Part shown: in pieces, positions 1 through 8,173 of the stretch
Layout: each line of letters opens with the position of its first letter
How positions within the stretch are numbered: position 1 is the first letter of the stretch
NCBI GenBank assembly: GCA_002416505.1
Contig: DIAM01000012.1
Location: 1 to 64,000 of the forward strand
Direction of reading: 5' to 3'
Length of the DNA stretch: 64,000 nt
Source: Gammaproteobacteria bacterium UBA5078
Lineage (GTDB): Bacteria; Pseudomonadota; Gammaproteobacteria; Pseudomonadales; Pseudohongiellaceae
Program-made: the position numbers and the translations under genes
The notes under the pieces: model-generated
The model's database searches: none
Told to the model about the DNA's origin: nothing
What the model saw: the letters and a program-made list of their open reading frames with translations, nothing else

Positions 1-696
1 GACGACACGCCGATCATCATCGGTTCTGCTCTCAAGGCGCTAGAGGGCGATACCTCTGAGCTGGGCATGCCTGCTGTTGCGAAGCTGATCGAGACATTGG
101 ATTCATACATTCCCGATCCAGTACGTGATATCGAGAAAGCCTTCCTATTGCCAATCGAGGACGTGTTCTCGATCTCTGGTCGCGGCACGGTAGTAACCGG
201 TCGTGTAGAGCGCGGCATTGTGAAAGTAGGCGACGAGATCGAGATTGTGGGTCTGAAGGACACTACTAAGACGATTTGTACGGGTGTTGAGATGTTCCGT
301 AAGCTGCTCGACGAAGGTCGTGCGGGCGAGAACGTTGGTGTACTGCTGCGCGGTACTAAGCGTGAGGACGTAGAGCGTGGTCAGGTATTGGCCAAGCCTG
401 GTTCGATCACTCCGCACACCAAGTTTGAGGCAGAAGTGTACATCCTGAGCAAGGACGAAGGTGGTCGTCACACGCCATTCTTCAAGGGTTACCGCCCACA
501 GTTCTACTTCCGCACGACAGACGTGACAGGGGCTTGTGAGCTTCCTGAGGGCGTTGAGATGGTTATGCCAGGCGATAACGTCAAGATGGTTGTAACGCTG
601 ATCAACCCAATTGCGATGGACGATGGTCTACGTTTTGCGATCCGTGAGGGTGGCCGAACTGTTGGTGCTGGCGTCGTAGCAAAGATTTTCGAGTAA
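1..696 (+). CDS. tuf: Elongation factor Tu, C-terminal part (5' end outside window)
   Basis: EF-Tu carries aminoacyl-tRNA to the ribosome as a GTP complex in the cytoplasm. The reading frame is open from base 1 and the first codons read DDTPIIIGSALKALEGD, the end of the GTPase domain; the N-terminal G1-G4 motifs lie outside the window. Domain 2 follows (GRGTVVTGRVERG), then domain 3 (HTPFFKGYRPQFYFRTTDVT), ending with the usual GGRTVGAGVVAKI tail. About 231 residues are present, a little over half of the usual 394. A hairpin terminator follows directly, so tuf ends its own transcript and the S10 operon starts from a separate promoter. The identification is certain; whether this is tufA or tufB cannot be told here. 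Confidence 0.98.
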   Translation, partial: DDTPIIIGSALKALEGDTSELGMPAVAKLIETLDSYIPDPVRDIEKAFLLPIEDVFSISGRGTVVTGRVERGIVKVGDEIEIVGLKDTTKTICTGVEMFRKLLDEGRAGENVGVLLRGTKREDVERGQVLAKPGSITPHTKFEAEVYILSKDEGGRHTPFFKGYRPQFYFRTTDVTGACELPEGVEMVMPGDNVKMVVTLINPIAMDDGLRFAIREGGRTVGAGVVAKIFE

Positions 697-703
697 TCTA
701 ATG

Positions 704-733
704 AAGGGCGGGGCCTCTGGGCGCCGCCCTTTT
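704..733 (+). terminator. Rho-independent terminator after tuf
   Basis: AAGGGCGG (704-711) pairs with CCGCCCTT (724-731) around a 12-base loop and is followed by a short T run. It starts eight bases after the tuf stop codon. Confidence 0.8.
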
Positions 734-788
734 CATTGGGCGCAGGAAAAGCAAGTGTAAAGAGTATGATTGTTAAAAATTCTTTCGC

Positions 789-817
789 TTGACATGTGGG
801 GGGCGCGAACTTAGAAT
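789..817 (+). promoter_or_regulatory. Sigma-70 promoter of the S10 operon
   Basis: A perfect -35 box TTGACA (789-794) and a -10 box TAGAAT (812-817) are separated by exactly 17 bases. Transcription would begin near 824 and leave an untranslated leader of about 84 bases before rpsJ. It sits between the tuf terminator and rpsJ, where the ribosomal-protein promoter is expected. The leader is much shorter than the L4-controlled S10 leader of E. coli. Confidence 0.8.
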
Positions 818-907
818 CTCGCTTCCATTTTTTCGGTATTGAAGCCCGATTAAATAACATCATTCAGTAACTGTTTCATTTAAAAAGTTTTTTGGAGATT
901 TGAGTAG

Positions 908-1219
908 ATGCAAAGTCAGCGTATCAGAATTCGGCTAAAAGCCTTTGATCATCGGCTGATTGATCAGTCTACCCAAGAGATAGTCGATACGGCGAAGCGA
1001 ACTGGTGCGCAAGTGCGAGGGCCTATTCCGCTGCCGACGGGTATTGAGCGATACACCATCCTGATTTCACCACACGTGAATAAGGATGCGCGTGATCAAT
1101 ACGAAATCCGCACGCATAAGCGCTTGCTGGATATCGTAGAGCCCACGGAAAAGACAGTAGATGCATTAATGAAATTGGATTTAGCGGCTGGTGTAGAAGT
1201 GCAGATCAGCCTGGGCTGA
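908..1219 (+). CDS. rpsJ: 30S ribosomal protein S10
   Basis: S10 is a small-subunit head protein that also pairs with NusB in transcription antitermination. The 103-residue product has the family's normal length and the conserved stretches RIRLKAFDHRLID and GPIPLPTGIERYT. A GGAG ribosome-binding site lies 11 bases upstream of the ATG. It is the first gene of the operon, but an unusually long 174-base spacer with hairpins separates it from rplC. Confidence 0.98.
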   Translation: MQSQRIRIRLKAFDHRLIDQSTQEIVDTAKRTGAQVRGPIPLPTGIERYTILISPHVNKDARDQYEIRTHKRLLDIVEPTEKTVDALMKLDLAAGVEVQISLG

Positions 1220-1273
1220 TACCTTCGGGTGTCAAACCAGAGTTGAGCCTAGTTTGCGGCAGCGCAGCGAACG

Positions 1274-1323
1274 GACCGGGTCTCCCGGTCATTAACATGC
1301 TCAAGGGCACGTTGAATTGCCCT
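1274..1323 (+). other. Hairpins in the rpsJ-rplC spacer
   Basis: The 174-base gap between rpsJ and rplC holds a perfect 7-bp hairpin, GACCGGG (1274-1280) with CCCGGTC (1284-1290) around a three-base loop. A second stem follows, AGGGCA (1304-1309) with TGCCCT (1318-1323). Neither has a following T run, so they are not obvious terminators. They may be a cis-acting RNA element or an attenuator between S10 and L3; this is inference from base pairing only. Confidence 0.45.
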
Positions 1324-1393
1324 GTAGCGGACATGGTGTAATGCGAAAGCAGCCATAGCGGGTTTCAGCCCCGTACACGATGAGGTTTATATA

Positions 1394-2047
1394 ATGTCGA
1401 TTGGATTAGTCGGTCGAAAAAGCGGTATGACCCGCGTTTTCACTGAGGCAGGTTTGTCTATCCCGGTAACGGTCGTAGAGGTTAGCCCTAACAGGGTTAC
1501 CCAGATCAAAACCGCAGAGGTTGATGGTTACAGCGCTGTGCAAGTAACCACTGGCGCACGCAAAGCATCACGCGTTTCCAAGTCTATGGCCGGGCACTTT
1601 GCCAAGGCGGGTACCGAAGCTGGTACAGGGCTATGGGAGTTCCGTGCGGATGTCGAAGAGTTGGGCGGCATAACTGCTGGCAACGAAATCACCGTGGAGC
1701 GTTTCACTCCAGGTCAAATGGTCGATGTTACCGGTACCTCTAAAGGTAAAGGTTTTCAGGGCACCATCAAACGTCATAACTTCTCCATGCAAGATGCCAC
1801 GCACGGCAACTCGCTATCGCACCGAGCACCTGGCTCTATCGGCCAGTGTCAAACTCCAGGTCGCGTATGGAAGGGCAAGAAGATGGCTGGTCACATGGGT
1901 GACGCACGCTGCACCACGCAGAGCCTCCAGATTGTTCAAGTTGATGTAGAGAACAATTTGCTTCTCGTCAAAGGCGCTGTGCCTGGAGCTACTGGCTCCG
2001 ATGTCATCATTCGTCCCTCCGTCAAATCAAAAGCGTCCAAGGGGTAA
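1394..2047 (+). CDS. rplC: 50S ribosomal protein L3
   Basis: L3 is an early assembly protein of the large subunit that reaches into the peptidyl transferase centre. The 217-residue product starts MSIGLVGRKSGMTRVF as the family does. It carries the GQCQTPGRVWKGKKMAGHMG loop, whose glutamine is N5-methylated by PrmB in E. coli. Only three bases separate it from rplD, consistent with one S10 operon transcript. Confidence 0.98.
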   Translation: MSIGLVGRKSGMTRVFTEAGLSIPVTVVEVSPNRVTQIKTAEVDGYSAVQVTTGARKASRVSKSMAGHFAKAGTEAGTGLWEFRADVEELGGITAGNEITVERFTPGQMVDVTGTSKGKGFQGTIKRHNFSMQDATHGNSLSHRAPGSIGQCQTPGRVWKGKKMAGHMGDARCTTQSLQIVQVDVENNLLLVKGAVPGATGSDVIIRPSVKSKASKG

Positions 2048-2050
2048 GCA

Positions 2051-2671
2051 ATGGAATTAAGTATTGCAAAGCCCGGCAACAAAACGGGTAAAGAAAAAGT
2101 TTCGATCTCTGATGAGGCGTTCGCTCGTGAATTCAACGAGACGCTGGTTCACCAGAGCGTAACAACGTATTTAGCTGGAGCGCGTCAGGGCTCTGTGCAG
2201 CAGAAGACACGCTCTGAAGTGAGCGGCGGTGGCCGTAAGCCTTGGCGCCAGAAGGGTACAGGCCGCGCGCGTGCCGGTACCATTCGCAGCCCAATCTGGC
2301 GTTCCGGTGGTGTGACTTTCGCTGCGCGTCCACAGGACCACAGCAAGAAGTTGAACAAGAAGATGTACCGTGGCGCTATGGCCTGCATCTTCTCCGAGCT
2401 GATTCGTCAGGGCCGTCTGCTAATCGTAGACGAGTTCGTAGTTAGCTCACACAAGACAAAAGATTTGATTAGTAAGCTGAACGAGTTCTCTTTGGACAAC
2501 GTGCTAATCGTAGCGGAAGACATTGGCGAAGAGCTGTTTCTAGCAGCGCGCAACCTACACAAGGTCGACGTCATGGACGCCGCTGGTTTGGATCCTGTCA
2601 GCCTGATTGGTTTCGAAAAGGTACTTATGACAGTGCCTGCGTTGAAGAAAGTTGAGGAGATGCTGTCGTGA
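2051..2671 (+). CDS. rplD: 50S ribosomal protein L4
   Basis: L4 lines the peptide exit tunnel; in E. coli it also represses its own operon through the S10 leader. The product is 206 residues. It has the tunnel-loop region (GGGRKPWRQKGTGRARAG, then RSPIWRSGGVTF) that contacts 23S rRNA and is conserved in the family. Its stop overlaps the GTG start of rplW in a GTGA junction, which implies translational coupling. No E. coli-like S10 leader is evident upstream, so L4 autoregulation here is uncertain. Confidence 0.98.
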   Translation: MELSIAKPGNKTGKEKVSISDEAFAREFNETLVHQSVTTYLAGARQGSVQQKTRSEVSGGGRKPWRQKGTGRARAGTIRSPIWRSGGVTFAARPQDHSKKLNKKMYRGAMACIFSELIRQGRLLIVDEFVVSSHKTKDLISKLNEFSLDNVLIVAEDIGEELFLAARNLHKVDVMDAAGLDPVSLIGFEKVLMTVPALKKVEEMLS

Positions 2672-2967
2672 ATCAAGCCAGACTATATTCCATCATTTTA
2701 GGACCGCACATTTCAGAGAAAGCGACCATTATGGCTGAAACCCATAATCAGGTTGTATTCAAAGTCTGTAATGACGCGAACAAGACTGAGATCAAGCAAG
2801 CTATCGAGACTATCTTTAAGGTCTCCGTTACTGGTCTGCAGGTTTTGAATGTGAAGGGTAAGACCAAGCGCACTGCGCGTGGCGGTATCCGTCAAAAATC
2901 AAACTGGAAAAAAGCTTACGTTCAGCTAGCGCAAGGTCAAGAAATTGATTTTGCCGAAATGAGCTAA
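2668..2967 (+). CDS. rplW: 50S ribosomal protein L23
   Basis: L23 sits at the tunnel exit and docks trigger factor and SRP. The 99-residue product has the family opening (LYSIILGPHISEKAT) and the RNA-binding loop GKTKRTARGGIRQ. The start codon is GTG, overlapping the rplD stop by four bases. rplB follows after 16 bases. Confidence 0.97.
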   Translation: MNQARLYSIILGPHISEKATIMAETHNQVVFKVCNDANKTEIKQAIETIFKVSVTGLQVLNVKGKTKRTARGGIRQKSNWKKAYVQLAQGQEIDFAEMS

Positions 2968-2983
2968 GAAGGGGTTAACGGTC

Positions 2984-3814
2984 ATGGCAGTTGTAAAGTG
3001 TAAACCCACCTCTCCAGGTCGCAGATTTGTAATCAAGGTTGTAAACCATGATCTGCACAAAGGCGAGCCCTATGCCCCTCTGGTGGCGAGCAAGTCTAAG
3101 TCAGGTGGACGTAATAATTTAGGTCGTATCACTACTCGCCACGTAGGCGGTGGTCATAAGCAGAAGTATCGTATTATCGATTTCCTGCGTAACAAAGATG
3201 GCATTCCTGCGAAGGTTGAGCGTCTTGAGTACGATCCAAACCGTACAGCCCACATCGCCCTGCTTTTGTACGCAGACGGTGAGCGTCGCTACATCATCGC
3301 GCCAGGTAAAGTGGCCGCTGGTGATCAGCTAGTGTCAGGTGTAGAAGCGCCAATCAAAGCGGGTAACTGCTTGCCATTGCGCAACATCCCACTGGGTAGC
3401 ACGGTACATTGCATTGAGATGAAGCCAGGTAAGGGTGCGCAGATCGCACGTAGTGCCGGCGGATCAGCACAATTGGTCGCTCGTGAAGGCAACTACGCAA
3501 CACTGCGTCTGCGCTCTGGCGAGATGAGAAAGATTCTGTCCGAATGTCGTGCGACATTGGGCGAAGTGTCCAACTCAGAGCATAGCCTGCGCTCACTTGG
3601 TAAGGCCGGTGCCGTTCGTTGGCGCGGTGTTAGACCAACTGTTCGTGGTGTAGCGATGAACCCGGTTGACCACCCACACGGTGGTGGTGAGGGTCGTTCT
3701 TCTGGTGGTCGTCACCCAGTTTCTCCATGGGGACAGCCAACTAAGGGCTACAAAACTAGAACTAACAAGCGTACGACCAAGATGATCGTCCGCCGCAGAA
3801 ATGCTAGCCGATAA
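2984..3814 (+). CDS. rplB: 50S ribosomal protein L2
   Basis: L2 is needed for subunit association and peptidyl transfer. The 276-residue product is of normal length (E. coli 273). It shows the signature MNPVDHPHGGGEGR near the C-terminus, including the histidine implicated in activity, and the basic tail TNKRTTKMIVRRR. It is in the standard S10 operon position between rplW and rpsS. Confidence 0.98.
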   Translation: MAVVKCKPTSPGRRFVIKVVNHDLHKGEPYAPLVASKSKSGGRNNLGRITTRHVGGGHKQKYRIIDFLRNKDGIPAKVERLEYDPNRTAHIALLLYADGERRYIIAPGKVAAGDQLVSGVEAPIKAGNCLPLRNIPLGSTVHCIEMKPGKGAQIARSAGGSAQLVAREGNYATLRLRSGEMRKILSECRATLGEVSNSEHSLRSLGKAGAVRWRGVRPTVRGVAMNPVDHPHGGGEGRSSGGRHPVSPWGQPTKGYKTRTNKRTTKMIVRRRNASR

Positions 3815-3839
3815 CGGCTCATACTAGAGGAAATAAAAC

Positions 3840-4115
3840 GTGCCACGTTCACTGAAAAAAGGTCCCTTCATAGACCTTCACTTGATGAAGAAAGTGCAGA
3901 CAGCGATGGAGAACAACGACAAGCGTCCTATTAAAACTTGGTCGCGTCGTTCAATGGTTTCTCCTGACATGATTGGTTTGACAATTGCGGTACATAACGG
4001 TCGCCAGCATGTGCCTGTATTTGTTTCCGAAGATATGGTCGGCCACAAACTAGGTGAATTCTCGCTGACGCGTACTTATCGCGGTCATGTGGCTGACAAG
4101 AAAGCCAAGCGCTAA
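3840..4115 (+). CDS. rpsS: 30S ribosomal protein S19
   Basis: S19 binds the head of the small subunit with S13 near the A site. The product is 91 residues, starting MPRSLKKGPFIDLHL from a GTG codon with AGAGGA upstream. The C-terminal region (GHKLGEFSLTRTYRGH) matches the family. Confidence 0.97.
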   Translation: MPRSLKKGPFIDLHLMKKVQTAMENNDKRPIKTWSRRSMVSPDMIGLTIAVHNGRQHVPVFVSEDMVGHKLGEFSLTRTYRGHVADKKAKR

Positions 4116-4132
4116 TTAACGGGGATATAGAG

Positions 4133-4465
4133 ATGGAAGTGGTAGCTAAATTAAAAGGCGCTAAGCTCTCCGCACAAAAAGCGAGATTGGTAGCTGATCA
4201 GATTCGCGGCAAGGGCGTAGAAGAAGCCCTGCTGATTCTGACTTACAGCCCTAAGAAAGGCGCAGAGATTATTAAGAAAGTGCTCGATTCGGCAATTGCC
4301 AATGCCGAGCACAACGAAGGTGCCGACGTAGATGAGTTGAAAGTTACAACAATCTTCGTCGACGAAGGCGTTACCATGAAACGGATTAGTCCACGTGCAA
4401 AAGGAAGAGCGGATCGAATCTTTAAGCGCTCGTGTCACATCACCGTTAAAGTAGCCGATCAGTAG
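4133..4465 (+). CDS. rplV: 50S ribosomal protein L22
   Basis: L22 spans the subunit and, with L4, forms the tunnel constriction. The 110-residue product has the normal length and the hairpin region DEGVTMKRISPRAKGRAD that reaches the tunnel wall. It lies 17 bases after rpsS and 9 before rpsC. Confidence 0.98.
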   Translation: MEVVAKLKGAKLSAQKARLVADQIRGKGVEEALLILTYSPKKGAEIIKKVLDSAIANAEHNEGADVDELKVTTIFVDEGVTMKRISPRAKGRADRIFKRSCHITVKVADQ

Positions 4466-4474
4466 GAGATTAGG

Positions 4475-5143
4475 ATGGGTCAGAAAGTACATCCAACCGG
4501 AATTCGGCTTGGAATCGTCAAAAAACATACCTCAGTGTGGTTTGCAGAGGGTAAAAATTACGCCGAGAATTTGTTGGTCGATCTGTCAGTGCGCACACTA
4601 CTTCGTAAGAAGTTGGCGGCAGCTTCAGTATCGCGTATCGACATCGAGCGACCAGCACAGACTGCACGCATTACTATCCACACGGCCCGTCCAGGCATCG
4701 TGATTGGTAAGAAAGGCGAGGACGTTGAAAAGCTGAGAACGCTTCTGGCAGCGAAGATGGGTGTGCCCGTGCACATCAACATCGAAGAAATTCGCAAGCC
4801 CGATCTAGATGCACAATTGGTTGCCGACAGTGTCGCGCAGCAATTAGAGCGTCGAGTGATGTTCCGCCGTGCGATGAAGCGTGTAGTACAGAACGCTATG
4901 CGCCAGGGTGCGGAAGGGATCAAGGTTCAAGTAGGTGGACGTTTGGGCGGTGCAGAGATTGCACGTTCCGAGTGGTACCGCGAGGGTCGAGTGCCATTGC
5001 ACACCCTACGAGCGGACATCGATTACGCCACGGCTGAGGCAAGCACGACTTATGGCTTGATCGGCGTCAAGGTGTGGATATTCAAAGGTGAAGTATTAAA
5101 TCTTCACGAAGCGGCTCCGGCGCCACAGAAAGCGACTAAGTAG
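4475..5143 (+). CDS. rpsC: 30S ribosomal protein S3
   Basis: S3 lies at the mRNA entry channel and takes part in mRNA unwinding. The 222-residue product begins MGQKVHPTGIRLGI and has a type II KH domain with the GKKGED loop in RPGIVIGKKGEDVEKL. The C-terminal domain contains GGRLGGAEIARSEWYREG. Length is close to E. coli S3 (233), with a shorter tail. Confidence 0.98.
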   Translation: MGQKVHPTGIRLGIVKKHTSVWFAEGKNYAENLLVDLSVRTLLRKKLAAASVSRIDIERPAQTARITIHTARPGIVIGKKGEDVEKLRTLLAAKMGVPVHINIEEIRKPDLDAQLVADSVAQQLERRVMFRRAMKRVVQNAMRQGAEGIKVQVGGRLGGAEIARSEWYREGRVPLHTLRADIDYATAEASTTYGLIGVKVWIFKGEVLNLHEAAPAPQKATK

Positions 5144-5154
5144 AGGTAGGCTCG

Positions 5155-5568
5155 ATGTTACAACCTAAGCGTACAAAATTTCGCAAGATGATGAAGGGTC
5201 GCAACCGCGGTCTATCTCATCGCGGTAGCAATGTGGATTTTGGTGATTTTGGTCTTAAGGCTGTCTCTCGTGGCCGATTGACTGCGCGCCAGATCGAATC
5301 CGCTCGACGTGCGATGACTCGTCACGTAAAACGTGGCGGCAAAATTTGGATTCGTGTGTTTCCGGACAAGCCAATTACTCAGAAGCCTCTCGAAGTGCGT
5401 CAGGGTAAAGGTAAGGGTAATGTTGAATATTGGGTAGCCCAGATTCAGCCAGGCCGGATCATGTTTGAAATTGAAGGTGTTGACGAAGTGCTGGCAAGAG
5501 AAGCTTTTGCCCTGGCCTCTGCAAAGCTGCCGTTTGATACCATATTCGTAAAACGGACGGTGATGTAA
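5155..5568 (+). CDS. rplP: 50S ribosomal protein L16
   Basis: L16 organises the A-site region of the large subunit. The 137-residue product opens MLQPKRTKFRKMMKGRNRG and contains GGKIWIRVFPDKPITQKP; the first arginine of that motif is hydroxylated in some bacteria. Its last base is the first base of the rpmC ATG (TAATG junction), so the two are probably coupled. Confidence 0.98.
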   Translation: MLQPKRTKFRKMMKGRNRGLSHRGSNVDFGDFGLKAVSRGRLTARQIESARRAMTRHVKRGGKIWIRVFPDKPITQKPLEVRQGKGKGNVEYWVAQIQPGRIMFEIEGVDEVLAREAFALASAKLPFDTIFVKRTVM

Positions 5569-5765
5569 TGAAAGCCATTGAATTGCGTGAGAAAACCGTT
5601 GCAGAGCTGAACGAGCAATTGAACACGCTGTATCGTGATCAGTTCAACCTCAGAATGCAGAAGAGTACCGGACAGCTGGCTCAGACACATCTGACTGGCA
5701 ACATCAAAAGAGATATCGCCCGGGTAAAGACTATCATTACCGAAAAACAGAAAGTTGGGTCTTGA
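5568..5765 (+). CDS. rpmC: 50S ribosomal protein L29
   Basis: L29 lies beside L23 at the tunnel exit. The 65-residue, mostly helical product (ELREKTVAELNEQL, then FNLRMQKSTGQL) is the normal size. It overlaps rplP by one base. Confidence 0.97.
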   Translation: MKAIELREKTVAELNEQLNTLYRDQFNLRMQKSTGQLAQTHLTGNIKRDIARVKTIITEKQKVGS

Positions 5766-5767
5766 AT

Positions 5768-6046
5768 ATGACGCTTAGTGAAACTGCAGTAGAAAAGACG
5801 GGACGTACCGTGACCGGCAGAGTCGTTAGCAACAAGATGGATAAGTCTATCGTTGTGCTGATCGAGCGCCGTGTAAAGCATCCTGTGTACGGCAAGTACA
5901 TCACTCGTTCTTCTAAAGTGCATGCGCACGATGCGAACAACGAGTGCAGTGAAGGTGATGCGGTCACCATTAAGGAAGTGCGTCCCATTTCCAAGACTAA
6001 AACTTGGGCACTCGTTTCAGTAGACGAGAAAGCGCTCCAGGTTTAA
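5768..6046 (+). CDS. rpsQ: 30S ribosomal protein S17
   Basis: S17 is a primary 16S rRNA-binding protein with an OB fold. The product starts MTLSETAVEKTGRT and contains GRVVSNKMDKSIVVLIER, the family core, in 92 residues (E. coli 84). I chose the ATG at 5768. A TTG at 5762 in the same frame overlaps the rpmC stop as TTGA and would add two residues, so it remains possible. This is the last gene of the S10 group; an 81-base gap precedes rplN. Confidence 0.96.
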   Translation: MTLSETAVEKTGRTVTGRVVSNKMDKSIVVLIERRVKHPVYGKYITRSSKVHAHDANNECSEGDAVTIKEVRPISKTKTWALVSVDEKALQV

Positions 6047-6127
6047 GTAGTTCTAAACAGAGTTTATTGGGTCCATAGGATCCAGAATCGCTAATGCGAT
6101 AACCAGATAAGGGTTCGGAGAGAATCG

Positions 6128-6496
6128 ATGATTCAAGTACAGTCATACCTTGACGTTGCAGATAACAGTGGTGCGAAGCGAGTCATGTGCATCAAGGTTT
6201 TGGGCGGTTCTCACCGTCGTTACGCTCGCATTGGTGATGTCATTAAAGTGACAGTAAAAGAAGCGATTCCACGCGGCAAGGTCAAGAAAGGCCAAGTGCT
6301 GACTGCGCTGGTAGTGCGCACTAAGAAAGGGGTTCGCCGAGGCGATGGTTCACTCATCAAGTTTGATGACAATGCAGCCATTCTTCTGAACAACCAACAG
6401 GCTCCAATCGGCACTCGTGTGTTTGGACCGGTTACGCGTGAACTGCGTTCAGAAAAGTTTATGCGAATTATTTCTCTGGCACCCGAAGTGCTATAA
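6128..6496 (+). CDS. rplN: 50S ribosomal protein L14
   Basis: L14 forms the intersubunit bridge with 16S rRNA. The 122-residue product is the exact usual length, starting MIQVQSYLDVADNSGAK and ending with the conserved FMRIISLAPEVL. It is the first gene of the spc group; GGAGAG lies upstream of the ATG. I saw no convincing separate promoter in the preceding 81 bases. Confidence 0.98.
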   Translation: MIQVQSYLDVADNSGAKRVMCIKVLGGSHRRYARIGDVIKVTVKEAIPRGKVKKGQVLTALVVRTKKGVRRGDGSLIKFDDNAAILLNNQQAPIGTRVFGPVTRELRSEKFMRIISLAPEVL

Positions 6497-6520
6497 GACA
6501 TTAGATTGAGGCCGCGGATT

Positions 6521-6832
6521 ATGCGTAAGATTAAGTGCAATGACGAAGTGATTGTGATCGCCGGGAAAGACAAGGGAAAGCGCGGAACCGTTTCTCGTCT
6601 GGTGGGAGCAAGCAAAGTAGTAGTGGGTGGCGTCAACATTGTAAAGCGCCACACCAAGCCAAACCCTAATGCGGGCCAGGCTGGCGGGATTGTCGAAAAA
6701 GAAGCAGCGATTGATATTTCGAACATCGCCATTTTCAACCCTGAAAGCAACAAAGCTGACCGAGTTGGGATTCAGGTAGAAGACGGAAAGAAGACGCGGA
6801 TTTTCAAGTCCACTAACAAAGCAATAGATTAA
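6521..6832 (+). CDS. rplX: 50S ribosomal protein L24
   Basis: L24 is an initiator of large-subunit assembly with a KOW motif, seen here as VIVIAGKDKGKRGTV. I placed the start at the ATG at 6521, with GAGG nine bases upstream. That gives 103 residues, as in E. coli. A TTG 15 bases earlier is in frame but lacks a better site. Confidence 0.97.
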   Translation: MRKIKCNDEVIVIAGKDKGKRGTVSRLVGASKVVVGGVNIVKRHTKPNPNAGQAGGIVEKEAAIDISNIAIFNPESNKADRVGIQVEDGKKTRIFKSTNKAID

Positions 6833-6852
6833 CGTATATTCAGGTTGCCCAA

Positions 6853-7422
6853 ATGGCTCAGTTGAGAGAATTTTACAAGAAAGAAGTGATCCCTACCCTG
6901 ACTAAACAGTTCGGGTATGACAATCCAATGCGCGTCCCAAAGATCACGAAAGTGGTTTTGAATATGGGCGTCGGCGAAGCAGTAGGCGACAAGAAGATTC
7001 TTGAAAACGCCGTGAGCGAATTGGAATTGATCTCTGGTCAGAAAGTTGTGATCACGAAGGCGCGCAAGTCGATCGCTGGCTTCAAGATTCGTGCTGGCTG
7101 GCCAATCGGTTGCAAGGTCACTTTGCGCGGCGAGCGCATGTACGAATTCCTGGAACGTCTCGTTGGCGTGGCAATCCCGCGCATCCGTGACTTCCGCGGA
7201 TTGAGCCCTAAGGCATTCGATGGCCGTGGCAACTATGCCATGGGTGTCACAGAACAGATTATTTTCCCCGAAATCGACTACGACAAGATCGATAGTCTGC
7301 GCGGGATGGATATCACGATCACGACTACTGCTAAAAATGACGACGAAGGCCGCGCGCTCTTAACCGCGATGCGCTTTCCCTTCAAAGGCGTAGTGGCGAA
7401 ACCAGAGACCAAGGAGTCTTAG
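6853..7422 (+). CDS. rplE: 50S ribosomal protein L5
   Basis: L5 binds 5S rRNA in the central protuberance and contacts P-site tRNA. The 189-residue product has KVVLNMGVGEA, KARKSIAGFKIRAG and the family's central RIRDFRGLSPKAFDGRGNY. It is about ten residues longer than E. coli L5 through a charged C-terminal tail. rpsN starts two bases after the stop. Confidence 0.98.
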   Translation: MAQLREFYKKEVIPTLTKQFGYDNPMRVPKITKVVLNMGVGEAVGDKKILENAVSELELISGQKVVITKARKSIAGFKIRAGWPIGCKVTLRGERMYEFLERLVGVAIPRIRDFRGLSPKAFDGRGNYAMGVTEQIIFPEIDYDKIDSLRGMDITITTTAKNDDEGRALLTAMRFPFKGVVAKPETKES

Positions 7423-7423
7423 T

Positions 7424-7729
7424 ATGGCGAAGCGATCAATTTTGGCTCGTGAGAAGAAACGCGCTGATACAGTGGCCAAGTTTGCGGTAAAGCGCGCGGC
7501 CATCAAAGCAATATTGAATGACGAAAATGCGTCTGACGATGAGAAGTGGGAAGCACAAGTTAAGCTGCAGAAAATGCCGCGCGACGCGAGCCCAGTACGT
7601 CAACAAAATCGTTGCAGAATCACTGGTCGCCCCCATGGCGTATACCGCAAGTTCGGTATGTGCCGACACAAGCTGCGTGAAGCGGCGATGCGCGGTGACG
7701 TGCCAGGATTGACTAAGGCAAGCTGGTAA
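7424..7729 (+). CDS. rpsN: 30S ribosomal protein S14 (zinc-free type)
   Basis: S14 is a small-subunit head protein. The 101-residue product is the long form lacking the CxxC zinc ribbon. It contains the conserved CRITGRPHGVYRKFGMCR and ends in LTKASW. It follows rplE after one base. Confidence 0.97.
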   Translation: MAKRSILAREKKRADTVAKFAVKRAAIKAILNDENASDDEKWEAQVKLQKMPRDASPVRQQNRCRITGRPHGVYRKFGMCRHKLREAAMRGDVPGLTKASW

Positions 7730-7744
7730 GCTGGAGTATAAATT

Positions 7745-8140
7745 ATGAGTATGTCCGACCCTATTGCAGATCTGTTGACTCGTATCAGAAATGCTCAGAT
7801 GGCAAAGCTGCCAAAGATCGTGTGTCCTTCATCTACGAAGAAGACGGCAATTTGCCAGGTACTTCAGGACGAGGGTTACATCAGCGGTTTCTCTGTAGCA
7901 GAAGTTGATAACAAGCCAACTTTGACAGTAGATCTGAAGTACTTCGACGGCCGTGCGGTTATCGAAGAGATTAAACGCGAGAGCAAGCCTGGTCTGCGTA
8001 TTTATCGCGGCAAGACAGAGATACCCGTTAATCGTGGTGGTCTAGGTATCGCGATCGTATCGACGCACAAAGGTTTGATGACCGACAAGCAGGCGCGTGC
8101 CGAAGGCTTGGGTGGCGAAGTTTTGTGTACGGTATTCTAA
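7745..8140 (+). CDS. rpsH: 30S ribosomal protein S8
   Basis: S8 binds helix 21 of 16S rRNA and, in E. coli, represses the spc operon. The 131-residue product starts MSMSDPIADLLTRIRNAQ and ends with the conserved region RAEGLGGEVLCTVF. The ATG at 7745 is preferred because E. coli S8 starts the same way; a second ATG is two codons in. Confidence 0.98.
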   Translation: MSMSDPIADLLTRIRNAQMAKLPKIVCPSSTKKTAICQVLQDEGYISGFSVAEVDNKPTLTVDLKYFDGRAVIEEIKRESKPGLRIYRGKTEIPVNRGGLGIAIVSTHKGLMTDKQARAEGLGGEVLCTVF

Positions 8141-8173
8141 ATAGTCTGTAATTCAGTTAAATAGAGCACGAAT

